Shown: one piece after another, positions 11,110-20,669 of the stretch
How the letters are laid out: the number at the start of each line of letters is the position of its first letter
Numbering within the stretch: the first letter of the stretch is position 1
Origin: Ww85 sp963745765
GTDB lineage: Bacteria; Desulfobacterota; Desulfobulbia; Desulfobulbales; Desulfocapsaceae
Assembly: GCA_963745765.1 (NCBI GenBank)
Contig: CAVUYQ010000029.1
Span: 1 to 48,716 of the forward strand
Direction: 5' to 3'
DNA length: 48,716 nt
Position numbers and translations under genes: made by a program
Notes under the pieces: generated by a model
What the model was told of the DNA's origin: nothing
Databases searched by the model: none
Seen by the model: the letters and a program-made list of their open reading frames with translations, nothing else

Positions 11110-12099
11110 ATGAACGTTTTACTCCCACAGCCCATTGAGGTTGAGGCCATTGCCATCCTGGAGCAGGCAGGACACACCGTCGTCACCTCTCCTGATGCCA
11201 GTCCCCAAACCGTTTTGCCCCTGATGAAAGATGCCCACGCTGTTATTCTCAGGACCGGCATCGATATGACCCGCGAATTAATTGAAGCGGCAGAAGATCT
11301 TCAGGTAATAGCCCGGACCGGAGGCGGATTCGACAATGTTGATGTAAAAGCCGCAACCGACAATGGTGTTATTGTTACCTCTAATCTCGGAGTAAACAGT
11401 ATCAGCGTCTGTGAGCATGTGCTTGCCATGATGCTCGGGCTGGCAAAGAAACTCCCGATACTTGACAAAGCGGTAAGGGATGGTGATTTCTCGATTCGAT
11501 ATCAGAACCTGTCCCGGGACCTTCATGGAAAAACGCTCGGCCTGCTTGGATTCGGCCGCATTGGTTTTCTCGTGGCAACCGCCTGTAAAACGTTGTTCAA
11601 TATGCAGGTATTCGCCTGTGATCCATTCCTGCCTGACGATATCAAATCAAACTACAAGGAGTTGGTCAGTTTCGTTGACAAGGAGCAACTCTGCCGTCAA
11701 TCCGATGTTATCTCCATCCATGTTCCGCTCACGGACGAGACCAGACACGCCCTTTCCACCACGGAATTCGGATGGATGAAAACCGAAGCAATCGTCATTA
11801 ACACTTCACGGGGAGCGGTAATAGACGAAAGGGCCCTCATAGCGGCGCTGCAGCAGAAGCAAATAGGAGCTGCCGGGCTTGATGTCTTCGCGGAAGAACC
11901 CGTACCAGCCGACAATCCGTTATTAAAGCTGTCAAATGTCATCATGACACCACACTCTGCAGCCCTTACCAATGAGTGTGTCATCAGGATGGCAACGGAC
12001 GCGGCAGAACGCGTACTGGAAGTGCTGGGCGGCAAAGTCCCGCTCAATGTTGCCAACCCCGAGGTATTGCATACAGACCGTTGGCACAATCTTGTGTAA
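11110..12099 (+). CDS. D-2-hydroxyacid dehydrogenase (phosphoglycerate dehydrogenase-like)
   Basis: 329 residues of the NAD-dependent D-isomer 2-hydroxyacid dehydrogenase family. The dinucleotide-binding motif GFGRIG is at 147-152. The catalytic trio is Arg234 (NTSRGAVID), Glu263 (AEEP) and His282 (TPHSAA). It lacks the C-terminal ACT domain of biosynthetic SerA, consistent with a catabolic role. In context it would oxidise a D-2-hydroxy (sugar) acid or reduce the matching keto acid, working with the LarA-like isomerase and DapA-type enzyme of the same cluster. It starts about 10 bases after an AAAAGGA site. Confidence 0.88.
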   Translation: MNVLLPQPIEVEAIAILEQAGHTVVTSPDASPQTVLPLMKDAHAVILRTGIDMTRELIEAAEDLQVIARTGGGFDNVDVKAATDNGVIVTSNLGVNSISVCEHVLAMMLGLAKKLPILDKAVRDGDFSIRYQNLSRDLHGKTLGLLGFGRIGFLVATACKTLFNMQVFACDPFLPDDIKSNYKELVSFVDKEQLCRQSDVISIHVPLTDETRHALSTTEFGWMKTEAIVINTSRGAVIDERALIAALQQKQIGAAGLDVFAEEPVPADNPLLKLSNVIMTPHSAALTNECVIRMATDAAERVLEVLGGKVPLNVANPEVLHTDRWHNLV

Positions 12100-12143
12100 C
12101 CCCGTTATATAATCAATAACCTTATTTATGTATGGAGATAATC

Positions 12144-13037
12144 ATGACTAATGTTCTCAAAGGGGTTTATGCCCCGATAGGCACCCCGTTTGTTAACGAG
12201 GAAGTTGCCTACGACCAGCTCGAAAGCAACGTAAAAAAATATGCCCAGTCCAAACTCACCGGCTATCTTGCCATTGGCAGCAATGGAGAATGCGTCAACC
12301 TGTCCGAGACGGAAAAATTAAAGGCGCTTGAGATCATTGTCGCCAACAAGGCCTCCCATCAGAAGGTCATGGCGGGATCCAGTGTCGAATCAACCAAACT
12401 GACCATAGAGCTTTGCAAAAAAGTCGCCGATATCGGGGCTGATTTTGCCTCTATCCTGACACCCTCCTACTTCAAGAGCAAGCTCAACGACGCGGCCATG
12501 AGTAAATATTTCCTCGATGTTGCCGATGGTTCCCCGATACCGGTTGTCGGCTATAATGCCCCCGGATTTACCGGTGTCACCATTTCTGTAGCTGTATTAA
12601 AAGCGATGGCAGCCCATGACAACATCATCGGTGTCAAGGATACCTCGCCGGGTATGATCGGCAGCTATCTCAGGGCCACGCTTGATCTGGATTTTGATGT
12701 GCTCTCCGGCACAGCCAACACCCTCTTCCCGGCCATGATGATGGGCGCGACAGGCGGCATTGTCTCTCTAGCCAATGCCTACCCGGATGTCTGCGTAGCT
12801 CTCTATGAAAAATGTGTAGCCGGCGATATCAAAGGGGCCCAGGCTCTTCATCTTCTTCTTGGTCAATTGAACGGCGCCTGTTCAGGCAGTTACGGTGTTG
12901 CAGGCGTCAAGTACGCGTCAGAGGTTGCCGGTTTTTACGGCGGAGACCCGCGCCTGCCACTTCTTCCTCTGAAAGAGAGCGACAAACAATCAATCAGGGA
13001 CGGAATTGCGGCTGTTGATCTGAGCGCATACCTATAG
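12144..13037 (+). CDS. DapA/N-acetylneuraminate lyase family aldolase or dehydratase
   Basis: 297 residues from the ATG at 12144, which is preceded by GGAG at correct distance; an upstream ATG at 12132 has none. A TIM-barrel class I lyase: GSNGE loop (residues 45-49), Tyr137 in VVGYNAPG and Schiff-base Lys165 in IIGVKDTS. Family members form or cleave 2-keto acids with pyruvate (dihydrodipicolinate synthase, KDG aldolase, ketoglutarate semialdehyde forming enzymes). The GSNGE loop differs from biosynthetic DapA (usually GTTGE), and the setting among sugar-acid genes favours catabolism of a 2-keto-3-deoxy acid. Confidence 0.87.
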   Translation: MTNVLKGVYAPIGTPFVNEEVAYDQLESNVKKYAQSKLTGYLAIGSNGECVNLSETEKLKALEIIVANKASHQKVMAGSSVESTKLTIELCKKVADIGADFASILTPSYFKSKLNDAAMSKYFLDVADGSPIPVVGYNAPGFTGVTISVAVLKAMAAHDNIIGVKDTSPGMIGSYLRATLDLDFDVLSGTANTLFPAMMMGATGGIVSLANAYPDVCVALYEKCVAGDIKGAQALHLLLGQLNGACSGSYGVAGVKYASEVAGFYGGDPRLPLLPLKESDKQSIRDGIAAVDLSAYL

Positions 13038-13093
13038 AAAAAACAGACAAAACAATAAAACAAGCACAGCGGATCACTAACCCCGGAAAAACA

Positions 13094-14416
13094 ATGGATT
13101 GTATTCTCGCACTGGATATCGGTACGCAATCGATAAGGGCTGGCATTGTTGACAGGAATCTGAACATTCTCGAACGCCAGCAGGTGCCGGTAGCCATCCA
13201 GGTTCTGCATACCAATCACGTTGAGATGCAGGCCGAAGACATCTGGTCGGCCCTCATCAAAGCATGCGGCGGTCTTGCCCTGAAAGATCGGATCGGGGCA
13301 GTGGTGCTATCAACACTCTGCCCTTCCCTTCTGCCCCTGGATCAGCAAGGGAATCCGCTTCATCCTATTATTCTCCATCTCGATCGACGCAGCGGCAAAC
13401 AGGCGCAATGGGCGCTCGATCGCGTTGGTGAAGAGACATTTCTCAATATTTCCGGCAATCTTCCGGTACCCGGCGGGATCAGCCTCACCTCGCTGCTATG
13501 GATCAAAGAGCACTTCCCTGACATCTACAACAGCAATGGTGTCCGCTTTGGACATGCAACAACCTTTATCCTGAAACGACTGACGGGACATTTTCTTATC
13601 GATCCCTCAAATGCCTCCTTTACCGGCCTTTACGATACGGTTGGCTATTTGGATTGGGATTCCCGCCTGTGTGATCCGCTCGGTATTGACCAAACCAAAC
13701 TTCCGAACGTGCAGAATTCCAACAGTGTCGCCGGAGAACTGCTCAAGGATGCAGCCGGCACACTCGGCCTGAAACCGGGTGTGCCTGTTGTCATCGGGGC
13801 AAATGACACAACCTGTGCCGCAGTGGGCGCCGGGGTAACAAAAAGCGGAGATCTGCTCAACACATCAGGTACCGTTGACATACTCGTTCTCTGCCTGGAA
13901 AAGCCGCTCGTATCACGCGAACATCTCCTGCGCACCCATGCCTATCCCGGAAAATGGCTGGCCATGAGGACTGTCGGGGCCGGGGGCGGCTCACTCGAAT
14001 GGTACCGGAAAAATTTCTATCGGGATATCAGCAAAGAAGATTTCTACTCGGATTACCTGAACAATCTCCTGGAAAATGGTCCACGACCGGCGGCCACATT
14101 TCTGCCCTTTCTTAGCGGAAACAGGCACCAGGTCGGGCACCGTACGGCGTCATTTGAAGGATTGACCCTGAATACCACGCGTGAAGAAATGCTCCTGGCT
14201 CTGCTGCACGGAATCGTTTCATTCCAGTTTGAGGCACTTGACAGGTGGAAAAAGGACGTTAAACTCAGCAGCATCATTCACCATGTCGGCGGTGGTGCCA
14301 AATCCGGGTATACCGCTTTCAAGCAAAAGATGCTGCCGAACTACAAACTTGAAATGCAAGGCGAAACAACGCTGACCGGCGCTGCAAAGCTGGCTCTTGA
14401 AACACTTGGAATATAG
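13094..14416 (+). CDS. FGGY-family carbohydrate kinase
   Basis: 440 residues with the ATPase-fold phosphate-1 motif LALDIGTQSIRAG (5-17), a mid-protein GANDTTCAAVGAG and TSGTVD stretch for ATP binding, and the C-terminal HHVGGGAKSG adenosine motif. FGGY kinases phosphorylate sugars and polyols such as xylulose, ribulose, erythritol or glycerol in the cytoplasm. It is slightly short for the family (usually 480-520). It lies 56 bases after the DapA-type gene, in the same operon. Its product is a logical substrate for the class II aldolase at the operon start. The exact sugar is not determinable. Confidence 0.88.
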   Translation: MDCILALDIGTQSIRAGIVDRNLNILERQQVPVAIQVLHTNHVEMQAEDIWSALIKACGGLALKDRIGAVVLSTLCPSLLPLDQQGNPLHPIILHLDRRSGKQAQWALDRVGEETFLNISGNLPVPGGISLTSLLWIKEHFPDIYNSNGVRFGHATTFILKRLTGHFLIDPSNASFTGLYDTVGYLDWDSRLCDPLGIDQTKLPNVQNSNSVAGELLKDAAGTLGLKPGVPVVIGANDTTCAAVGAGVTKSGDLLNTSGTVDILVLCLEKPLVSREHLLRTHAYPGKWLAMRTVGAGGGSLEWYRKNFYRDISKEDFYSDYLNNLLENGPRPAATFLPFLSGNRHQVGHRTASFEGLTLNTTREEMLLALLHGIVSFQFEALDRWKKDVKLSSIIHHVGGGAKSGYTAFKQKMLPNYKLEMQGETTLTGAAKLALETLGI

Positions 14417-14430
14417 GGAGAACACCTCGT

Positions 14431-15687
14431 ATGAACTTTCCGCCCATGGTTAAAATCAGACAACGGTTTAAAACCAATCCACTCACCGATCTTCCCGGCA
14501 CCATCTCGGCAGAATTCTCTCGCTGCAAAGCTGACAGGAAAATCAAGCCGGGCCAGAGTGTCGCCGTAACCGCAGGCAGCAGGGGCATCAGCAATATTGC
14601 GGTAATAACCAAGGCTGTCATCACTGAACTGATGAAACTCGGGGCCGAGCCGTTTATCGTGCCGGCCATGGGCAGTCACGGCGGTGCGACCGCCGAGGGG
14701 CAGGCTGCTATCCTTGCCCACTTCGGTATCACGGAAGCAGCCATGGGTGTGCCGGTCAGATCCAGCATGGAGGTGGTTCCTCTTGGCACAACCAAAGACG
14801 ATGTCCCTGTCTATATTGATAAAAATGGATACGGGGCCGACCACGTTATTGTCATCAACCGGGTAAAACCCCATACTGATTTTGATGCCGTCAACGAAAG
14901 CGGCATCATGAAGATGCTGGCCATCGGGCTTGGAAAACAGAAAGCAGCCGACAGATACCATAATCTCTTTATCAAACGCGGACATTACCCGGTCTTAATG
15001 AGCGCAGCACGTTTAATCATCGAGAAATGCCCTATCACCTTCGGCATCGGCATAGTCGAAGATGAGCGTGACGATACCGCAATAATCCGGATGATCCCGC
15101 GTGACCGCCTGGAAGAGGAGGAGCGGGAACTGCTGGTCAAATCAAAGGCGTATCTACCGAGAATTCCGTTCCAGCAAATTGACATTCTGATCGTTGACGA
15201 GATGGGAAAGATGTTCAGCGGCACCGGCATGGATCAGAATGTAATCGCCAGGACGGTGATCCCCTATCACGTTGTCCCGAAAACACCGGTCATCACCCGT
15301 ATCTTCATCAGAGACCTGGCCGAAGAATCAGGCGGCAATGCGCTCGGGGTCGGCAATGGTGATTTCACCACCAGCCGTCTTGTCGGAAAGATAAACCGGC
15401 AGGTAACCTATATGAACACTTTTACCTCATCATGTCCCGAGATCATACGCATACCACCCTATTATGATCAGGATCGCGAGGTGCTGGAGGCGTGTTTTAC
15501 CACCCTGCCTGTTGAGCGGAAGAGCGAGGCCAGGATCGTCCATATCCAGAATACCCTGCATCTGGAAACGCTTTATATATCGGAAACCATGCTTGGCGAA
15601 GCCCAGGCCAACGGTAATCTCGAAATTATCGGAAAACCGTCCCCCCTGGGGTTTGATGAAAACGGTAATATCTCTAACGTTTTCTAG
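14431..15687 (+). CDS. LarA-like (DUF2088) nickel-pincer isomerase homologue
   Basis: 418 residues. The N-terminal half shows VAVTAGSRGIS (about 45-55) and VPAMGSHGGATAEGQ (about 75-90), equivalent to the segments that hold the lactate-racemase cofactor site. A later INRVKPHTDF and an NxxGIMKMLAIGLGKQ stretch follow. LarA uses a nickel-pincer nucleotide to racemise lactate; homologues epimerise other 2-hydroxy acids. Here the neighbours suggest interconversion of sugar-acid epimers before the D-2-hydroxyacid dehydrogenase. It starts 14 bases after the kinase behind GGGAGAA, so the two are surely co-transcribed. The cofactor-making larB, larC and larE are not in the window. The family call is from recognition, without alignment. 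Confidence 0.7.
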   Translation: MNFPPMVKIRQRFKTNPLTDLPGTISAEFSRCKADRKIKPGQSVAVTAGSRGISNIAVITKAVITELMKLGAEPFIVPAMGSHGGATAEGQAAILAHFGITEAAMGVPVRSSMEVVPLGTTKDDVPVYIDKNGYGADHVIVINRVKPHTDFDAVNESGIMKMLAIGLGKQKAADRYHNLFIKRGHYPVLMSAARLIIEKCPITFGIGIVEDERDDTAIIRMIPRDRLEEEERELLVKSKAYLPRIPFQQIDILIVDEMGKMFSGTGMDQNVIARTVIPYHVVPKTPVITRIFIRDLAEESGGNALGVGNGDFTTSRLVGKINRQVTYMNTFTSSCPEIIRIPPYYDQDREVLEACFTTLPVERKSEARIVHIQNTLHLETLYISETMLGEAQANGNLEIIGKPSPLGFDENGNISNVF

Positions 15688-15763
15688 CAGGTTTCCAAGA
15701 AAATCAGGCAGGGACGGGACAGGCCGACCTGATGCTAACAACATTTAATAACTGGAATTTATT

Positions 15764-16522
15764 ATGACTTTACCACAGGCTCTTTTCTTTGACATGGATG
15801 GTGTCATCATTGACACCGAGAAAGACGGGCATCGTGTAGCCTTCAACAAGGCTTTCAAAGATTTTGGCTATGATGTTACCTGGGATGTAGAGGAATACGG
15901 GAAGCTCATCAGGATATCCGGTGGAAAAGAGCGGATGAAACATTATCTCGCCACCACAGGTTTTGGTCAGGAGATTGCCCCCGATGCGGTTGATGAGATC
16001 ATCCGTGCACTCCATAAACATAAGACAGAGATCTTCGTTGATCTCATCCAGAGTGGCAGCCTTGCCTTGCGGCCGGGCATTCACCGCCTGATGAAAGAGG
16101 CCAATGACAACAATGTGCCGATCTGCATCTGTACCACCGCTAACCAGAAAGCGGCACAGGCCGTTGTCGAGCACTCGCTGGCAGATGTGCATTTTGCCCA
16201 TATCTTTGCCGGCGATGTTGTTGCCAGGAAAAAGCCTGCGCCGGATATCTACCTGCTGGCACTTGAAAAAACCGCTGCCGACCCGAAAAAATGTATCGTG
16301 GTGGAGGACTCGCGTAACGGTATGCTGGCCGGATGCGCTGCCGGGATCAAGGTCGTTGTAACCACAAGCATCTATACCAGCGGCGAAGATTTTACCGAGG
16401 CATCCATCGTCGTAAGCAGCCTGGGTGACACTGAAGGAGAGCGCGGACAATTGTCACGGGGTACGCTTCCGGATTATGACGGTGTACTCAGCCTGTCGAT
16501 GATCGGCACCCTCATCAGATAG
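15764..16522 (+). CDS. HAD-superfamily hydrolase, CbbY/beta-phosphoglucomutase-like
   Basis: 252 residues. HAD motif I is FFDMDGVIIDTE (nucleophile Asp and acid Asp two residues on), motif II is the CTTANQ region, motif III Lys lies in RKKPAPDIY, and motif IV is VVEDSRNGMLAG. The helical cap between motif I and motif II marks subfamily I. Such enzymes dephosphorylate sugar phosphates or phosphoglycolate, or act as phosphomutases. Position as the last metabolic gene of the cluster suggests removal of a dead-end phosphorylated intermediate. The ribosome site is weak (ctggaatttatt). Confidence 0.85.
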   Translation: MTLPQALFFDMDGVIIDTEKDGHRVAFNKAFKDFGYDVTWDVEEYGKLIRISGGKERMKHYLATTGFGQEIAPDAVDEIIRALHKHKTEIFVDLIQSGSLALRPGIHRLMKEANDNNVPICICTTANQKAAQAVVEHSLADVHFAHIFAGDVVARKKPAPDIYLLALEKTAADPKKCIVVEDSRNGMLAGCAAGIKVVVTTSIYTSGEDFTEASIVVSSLGDTEGERGQLSRGTLPDYDGVLSLSMIGTLIR

Positions 16523-16763
16523 ACCGTTGTGGTGATTCTTTGATACCGTCTGCTGAGGTTGAGGTATGGATCGATCCATTGCCGGCCTCAGCCAGCCGGT
16601 TTCTCACCTCTGCTCTTTTTATAGTTGGTTTATTCGTCAGGATTCATTTCCAACTGAAGGTCTTTTTTACTCATCTATTGCTCTTCACCCACGTCCAATA
16701 TAAAAGGACACTCAGCCGCCGCGTTGGCTCTGAAACAACATTAACAACACGAATAAAAATCTT

Positions 16764-17654
16764 ATGAAAGAAAGTCGGTACAGCTGGGTAATGTTTGCTC
16801 TTTTTTCCGCCGCAAGCATTGCCTCAATGGCTACCTGCGTGCGTATTGCCAGCACAGAATTGCCACAGAGTGAAGTTGTCTTTTTCCGTAATTTTTTTGC
16901 TCTGCTTCTGTTGGTGCCTTTCGCCATTCGGCGAAAGATTTCCCTGCGCACGCGTCATCTCGGACTGCATGTATTCAGGGCAGTTTTGGGGCTTTTCGCA
17001 ATGTATCTCTATTTTTATGCGGTTTCCCGATTACCGCTGGCAGACGCCGTGCTCCTGAATTACACGTCTCCCCTGTTCGTTTCCTTCTTTGCCGTCATCT
17101 GGCTCAAGGAAACAATGACCATAAAACGGAAATTTGCCGGCATTCTCGGGTTAATTGGTGTCTTTTGTCTCTTCCATCCTTCTTCAGCAAGTGCCTCTTT
17201 TGCCGGTTTCATCGGTCTTACATCCGGATTGATGGCCGGTTTGGCTCAAACATCGGTCAAGAAGCTTTCCCATACTGAATCCGGCCTGCTTATCGTGCTC
17301 CTGTTTGGTTTTTTTTCCAGTATTTTTTCTGCCGTTCCGATGCTGCTGGAATTCGTGCTGCCAACAGGCAGGATGTGGCTCTGGCTGCTGGCCGTGGGGG
17401 TGTTCGGAACTCTTGGGCAGTTAGGTTTAACACGTGCATACGCACTGGCCCCCGCTTCCCAGGTATCACCTTTGGGCTACAGCGGACTGATATTCGCCGG
17501 CTTGATCGGATTCTATTTCTGGCATGAAGAGCCAGCCCAATGGACCGTTGCCGGGACAATCCTGATTGTTGCTGCCGGCATTTTAGTCGCTCGTGAGCGG
17601 GTCGTACCGATGCTTGCACCCCCTGATGCAACACCTGAATTTCCGGTGAGGTGA
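16764..17654 (+). CDS. EamA/DMT-family drug/metabolite transporter
   Basis: 296 residues forming about ten membrane helices in two EamA repeats, with the usual AxRxxxA-like start and an internal WLKE-type motif after the first repeat (IWLKETMTIKRK). It acts in the inner membrane, probably as an exporter or exchanger of small metabolites. It follows the HAD gene by 240 bases without overlapping, so it may be co-transcribed or have its own promoter. Substrate unknown. Confidence 0.87.
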   Translation: MKESRYSWVMFALFSAASIASMATCVRIASTELPQSEVVFFRNFFALLLLVPFAIRRKISLRTRHLGLHVFRAVLGLFAMYLYFYAVSRLPLADAVLLNYTSPLFVSFFAVIWLKETMTIKRKFAGILGLIGVFCLFHPSSASASFAGFIGLTSGLMAGLAQTSVKKLSHTESGLLIVLLFGFFSSIFSAVPMLLEFVLPTGRMWLWLLAVGVFGTLGQLGLTRAYALAPASQVSPLGYSGLIFAGLIGFYFWHEEPAQWTVAGTILIVAAGILVARERVVPMLAPPDATPEFPVR

Positions 17655-17808
17655 GGGCTCTTTGCATCACGACAGGCACCCCTCATTTTCTTCTATCCCT
17701 TAAGTTAGTGATGGTTAAAACCGCCCATCAGCACGTCTGTACATGCAAAACTACTCTTTTAAAATCCTCAGAAAAACAGCTGCCACGCTATTTGAAACTG
17801 TTGCTGTT

Positions 17809-18807
17809 TCAGGCCATATTGACAATGGCACGTCCCTTATGCTTCCTCTGCAACATACGATCTATCTGCTGATCCAGATCCTCCAGAGCTATTTCCTGCA
17901 CGACTTTTTCCATGCTCGGAATCTTCCAGTCACCGCCAAGCAACTGCCAGGTCTTCAGTCGATGCACCATCGGACAATTCTGTGAATCGATCCCGACCAG
18001 GGTAACTCCGCGCAGGATGAAAGGGAAAACGGTAATCGGTAAATCAGGCGATGCAACATTACCGCAACTGGTTACAACCCCCTGGGCATGAACCGATTTA
18101 AGTGTGGTTGCGAGTATATCGCCGCCCACCGTGTCAATACTGCCAGCATAAAGACTTTTCAGCAGTGGCCGTCCACTTGTATCGGTGGCCTCGTCGATAG
18201 TGATAATACGCCGGGCACCAATAGTCTGGAGATAGTCCGATTCATCCACCACACCGTTAACGGCTACCACCGAATAGCCGATCTTTGCCAGAATAGCCAC
18301 CGCAATACCCCCTACTCCGCCGGTCGCCCCGGATACCAGGATGTCGCCATGTTCCGGTTTGATACCGTGCGTGGTAAGCTGGTATACCGATAACGCAGCG
18401 GTAAAACCCGCCGTGCCGTAGCACATTGCCTCCTTCAGGGTCATGCCCTTAGGACGCGGTACCACCCAATCTGAGGGTACACGGATGTATTGTCCGAACC
18501 CTCCCGCTGTATTCATGCCGAGGTCATAGCTTGTAACAATCACCTCATCACCCGCCCGGTAGCCGCCGTCCGAGCTTTCCACCACCACTCCGGCAGCGTC
18601 AATGCCGGGCGTGTGAGGATATTTCCTGGTGACGCCTTTATTACCGCTGGCTGAAAGAGCATCTTTATAATTTAACGAGGAATAGCGCACCTGAACCAGC
18701 ACATCTCCCGGAGGTAATTCATCAATGTGTTTATCACAAACTTCACGCGTAAATTGTTTATCTTCTGTTTCAGTTATAACAAGTGCCTTAAACGTTTTAT
18801 TCTCCAT
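17809..18807 (-). CDS. YhdH/AcuI-type zinc-free alcohol dehydrogenase (acryloyl-CoA reductase-like)
   Basis: 332 residues, medium-chain reductase fold. The family's typical openings VRYSSLNYKDAL and TPGIDAAGVV are visible, then GGFGQY, the dinucleotide site SGATGGVGGIA (about 170-180) and CGNVASPDLPITVFPFILRGVTLVGID near the end. AcuI reduces acryloyl-CoA with NADPH, detoxifying acrylate from DMSP or 3-hydroxypropionate routes. The start has GGAGG eight bases upstream. A TetR remnant lies just upstream in the same direction, matching the acuR-acuI arrangement known in other proteobacteria. Confidence 0.88.
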   Translation of the reverse strand: MENKTFKALVITETEDKQFTREVCDKHIDELPPGDVLVQVRYSSLNYKDALSASGNKGVTRKYPHTPGIDAAGVVVESSDGGYRAGDEVIVTSYDLGMNTAGGFGQYIRVPSDWVVPRPKGMTLKEAMCYGTAGFTAALSVYQLTTHGIKPEHGDILVSGATGGVGGIAVAILAKIGYSVVAVNGVVDESDYLQTIGARRIITIDEATDTSGRPLLKSLYAGSIDTVGGDILATTLKSVHAQGVVTSCGNVASPDLPITVFPFILRGVTLVGIDSQNCPMVHRLKTWQLLGGDWKIPSMEKVVQEIALEDLDQQIDRMLQRKHKGRAIVNMA

Positions 18808-18863
18808 GTTTTTCCTCCAGAAATGTTCTATTTCTCGCCTGAATGACTCCTACCTTCATGGTT

Positions 18864-19127
18864 TTAAGGTTCATTACTGATCCATTCCAGATATCCCAAA
18901 AGGGTATTACCGGTGAAGTCGAGATGCTCACAGGATTTGCCGGCGGTATACATAACACAGGCTTCAAGAAGTCCGGAAAAAATAACCGCGGCAGCTTTTC
19001 GGGTATCCACAGCTTTCTTAAGACTTCCTTCGCCTGCGGCTTCATCCAGCAGCCGCCTGAGCATCTCCTTAAAGCGATAAAATCCGTCATTCACCGCTTC
19101 ATCAAGGTTTGGCTGCTGGTCACTCAA
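18864..19127 (-). pseudogene. TetR-family regulator remnant (ligand-binding domain only)
   Basis: 87 residues beginning at TTG and reading as the C-terminal helices of a TetR regulator (FYRFKEMLRRLLDEAA, AAAVIFSGLLEACVMYTAG). The N-terminal helix-turn-helix is absent. Upstream, the same frame hits a stop at 19146-19148 and I see no displaced DNA-binding domain. The fragment lies 57 bases before the YhdH/AcuI-like gene, in the same direction, and was probably its repressor. It is most likely a decayed gene, though a translated ligand-binding fragment is not excluded. Confidence 0.6.
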
Positions 19128-19339
19128 TTCAACGGTAAAAATTGACTAAAACACAACCACCCGGCAAGTTGTCACCGTCCTCAAGGCGCACAAAGGAAAG
19201 GAAATGAACCTTAGCTTCCCTGCTTATTGAGTACCTTTATCAACGAGTGGCAGCAGAACAAGGATGTAATTCCCCTTGCTGAACTGACTGGTTTATTGTT
19301 ACAGAGAACACTTACAATACACTTCATCATAAACCACTC

Positions 19340-19930
19340 ATGCAGACAATTACCGTTTTCGGAATCGCTGTGGCGCTCGCCATGGACGCCTTTGCCGTGG
19401 CCATTGCAACCGGGGTGAATCTCAAACAGGTGAGCCCTCGCCAGACGTTTCGGTTATCCTGGCATTTCGGTCTTTTCCAGGCACTGATGCCGATAATCGG
19501 CTGGGGCCTGGGAACGTGGATCGAGTCCTACGTTAAGACCTATGCCCATTGGGTTGCTTTTATTCTTCTGGCCCTTGTTGGTTCCAATATGTTGAGGGAG
19601 GCTATACGCAAAGGCGAAGAAGATGACCGTGACCGTCCGGTCAAGGACGCCACCAAGGGGATGACCATGGTGGTATTGTCGATTGCCACCAGCATAGACG
19701 CCCTTGCGGTCGGCCTGTCGATGTCAATGCTCAACGTGGCAATCGTTTACCCGGCGCTTATTATCGGCCTTGTTGCAGGCGCTTTTACCATTGTCGGTCT
19801 GCACCTTGGCAAGCGGGTTGCAAGTCTTACCTGGTTATCAACCTGGGCCGAGATTGTCGGCGGTCTGTTCCTCTGGCTGATAGGCCTGAATATTCTCCGT
19901 GACAACGGCGTGTTTAATACACTGTTTTAA
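19340..19930 (+). CDS. mntP: Manganese efflux pump MntP
   Basis: 196 residues with six membrane helices in two inverted halves. Each half carries the conserved acidic motif: AMDAFAVA (Asp16) and SIDALAVGLS (Asp120). A charged cytoplasmic loop (RKGEEDDRDRPVKD) links the halves. The family exports Mn(II) across the inner membrane. I looked for a yybP-ykoY manganese riboswitch in the 200 bases upstream and could not find one. The ribosome binding site is indistinct. Confidence 0.9.
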   Translation: MQTITVFGIAVALAMDAFAVAIATGVNLKQVSPRQTFRLSWHFGLFQALMPIIGWGLGTWIESYVKTYAHWVAFILLALVGSNMLREAIRKGEEDDRDRPVKDATKGMTMVVLSIATSIDALAVGLSMSMLNVAIVYPALIIGLVAGAFTIVGLHLGKRVASLTWLSTWAEIVGGLFLWLIGLNILRDNGVFNTLF

Positions 19931-20038
19931 ATCCAACCATAGTTTGCCGATCCGGCCGGGTAGACAATAAAAGCAGAAGATATACGGGGAATCTACATCT
20001 CAAGAAAGTTGTTCGGTGTATATCTCCGCTCTTTCAGT

Positions 20039-20669
20039 TTACAACATATGGTCGCGTTTCATGTCAGCAATATAAAGGTTATCGAGCTGCTCATCATCCT
20101 TTCGCAGGAGATGATTGAGGTTTACACTTTTCGAACGTGCAGACCAGATGGGCTTATTGGTCTGACAGTCAAAAAGAGTTACATCAATGAAATCCTCAGT
20201 TTTGTTCAAGGTATACCCCTGCTCCAGGGTTACCTCTACCATATAGCTTTGATATCCCTCAATCGGCATCTCCTTCCATGGCCCCGCCCGTTATCAGCCC
20301 GTGCGGTGCAATATTTTCTGTTTCTTTTTTCTCTTTGCTCAAATGTGTCATAAGAATGGCAGTGGCCCCTGATTCTTTTACAATCTGGTGTAGCCACTCT
20401 TTACTGTTCCGTTGATATCCCTGACCATAGTTATGGCTTGGAACAGCATCTGCCCCGGCTTTGATTAAACTTGCAACGAAGCTGTTCTCAAAAATGTTAT
20501 AGGCAGTTGGATCCTTGAAGATGCCAATGACCACTATCCGGCCATGGATCGGCCCCTTGAAAGATTGGTCAACCCATGAAGAGGTGAGTGTGTTCTGGGC
20601 GCATGCCTGACCCAGAACGGCAAGCAGGATACAACAGAGAAGATGGATGAAACGTTTATCAATTCGCAC
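20039..20669 (-). pseudogene. Lipoprotein of unknown function, split by a frameshift
   Basis: The first frame (20669-20259, 136 residues) starts with a lipoprotein signal (LLCCILLAVLGQACAQ; lipid-modified Cys at the end). It continues SSWVDQSFKGPIHGRIVVIGIF, a start typical of small outer-membrane lipoproteins with a DUF4136-like layout. The second frame (20269-20039, 76 residues) supplies the missing end: YMVEVTLEQGYTL, then TNKPIWSARSKSVN, a motif common in such proteins. A one-base shift near 20262-20272 joins them. The second part has GGAAGGAG directly abutting its ATG, so restart is possible but poorly spaced. Function unknown. Confidence 0.7.

Noticed and set aside
19141..19339. Possible yybP-ykoY manganese riboswitch before mntP
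   Set aside because: The conserved core sequences could not be found.
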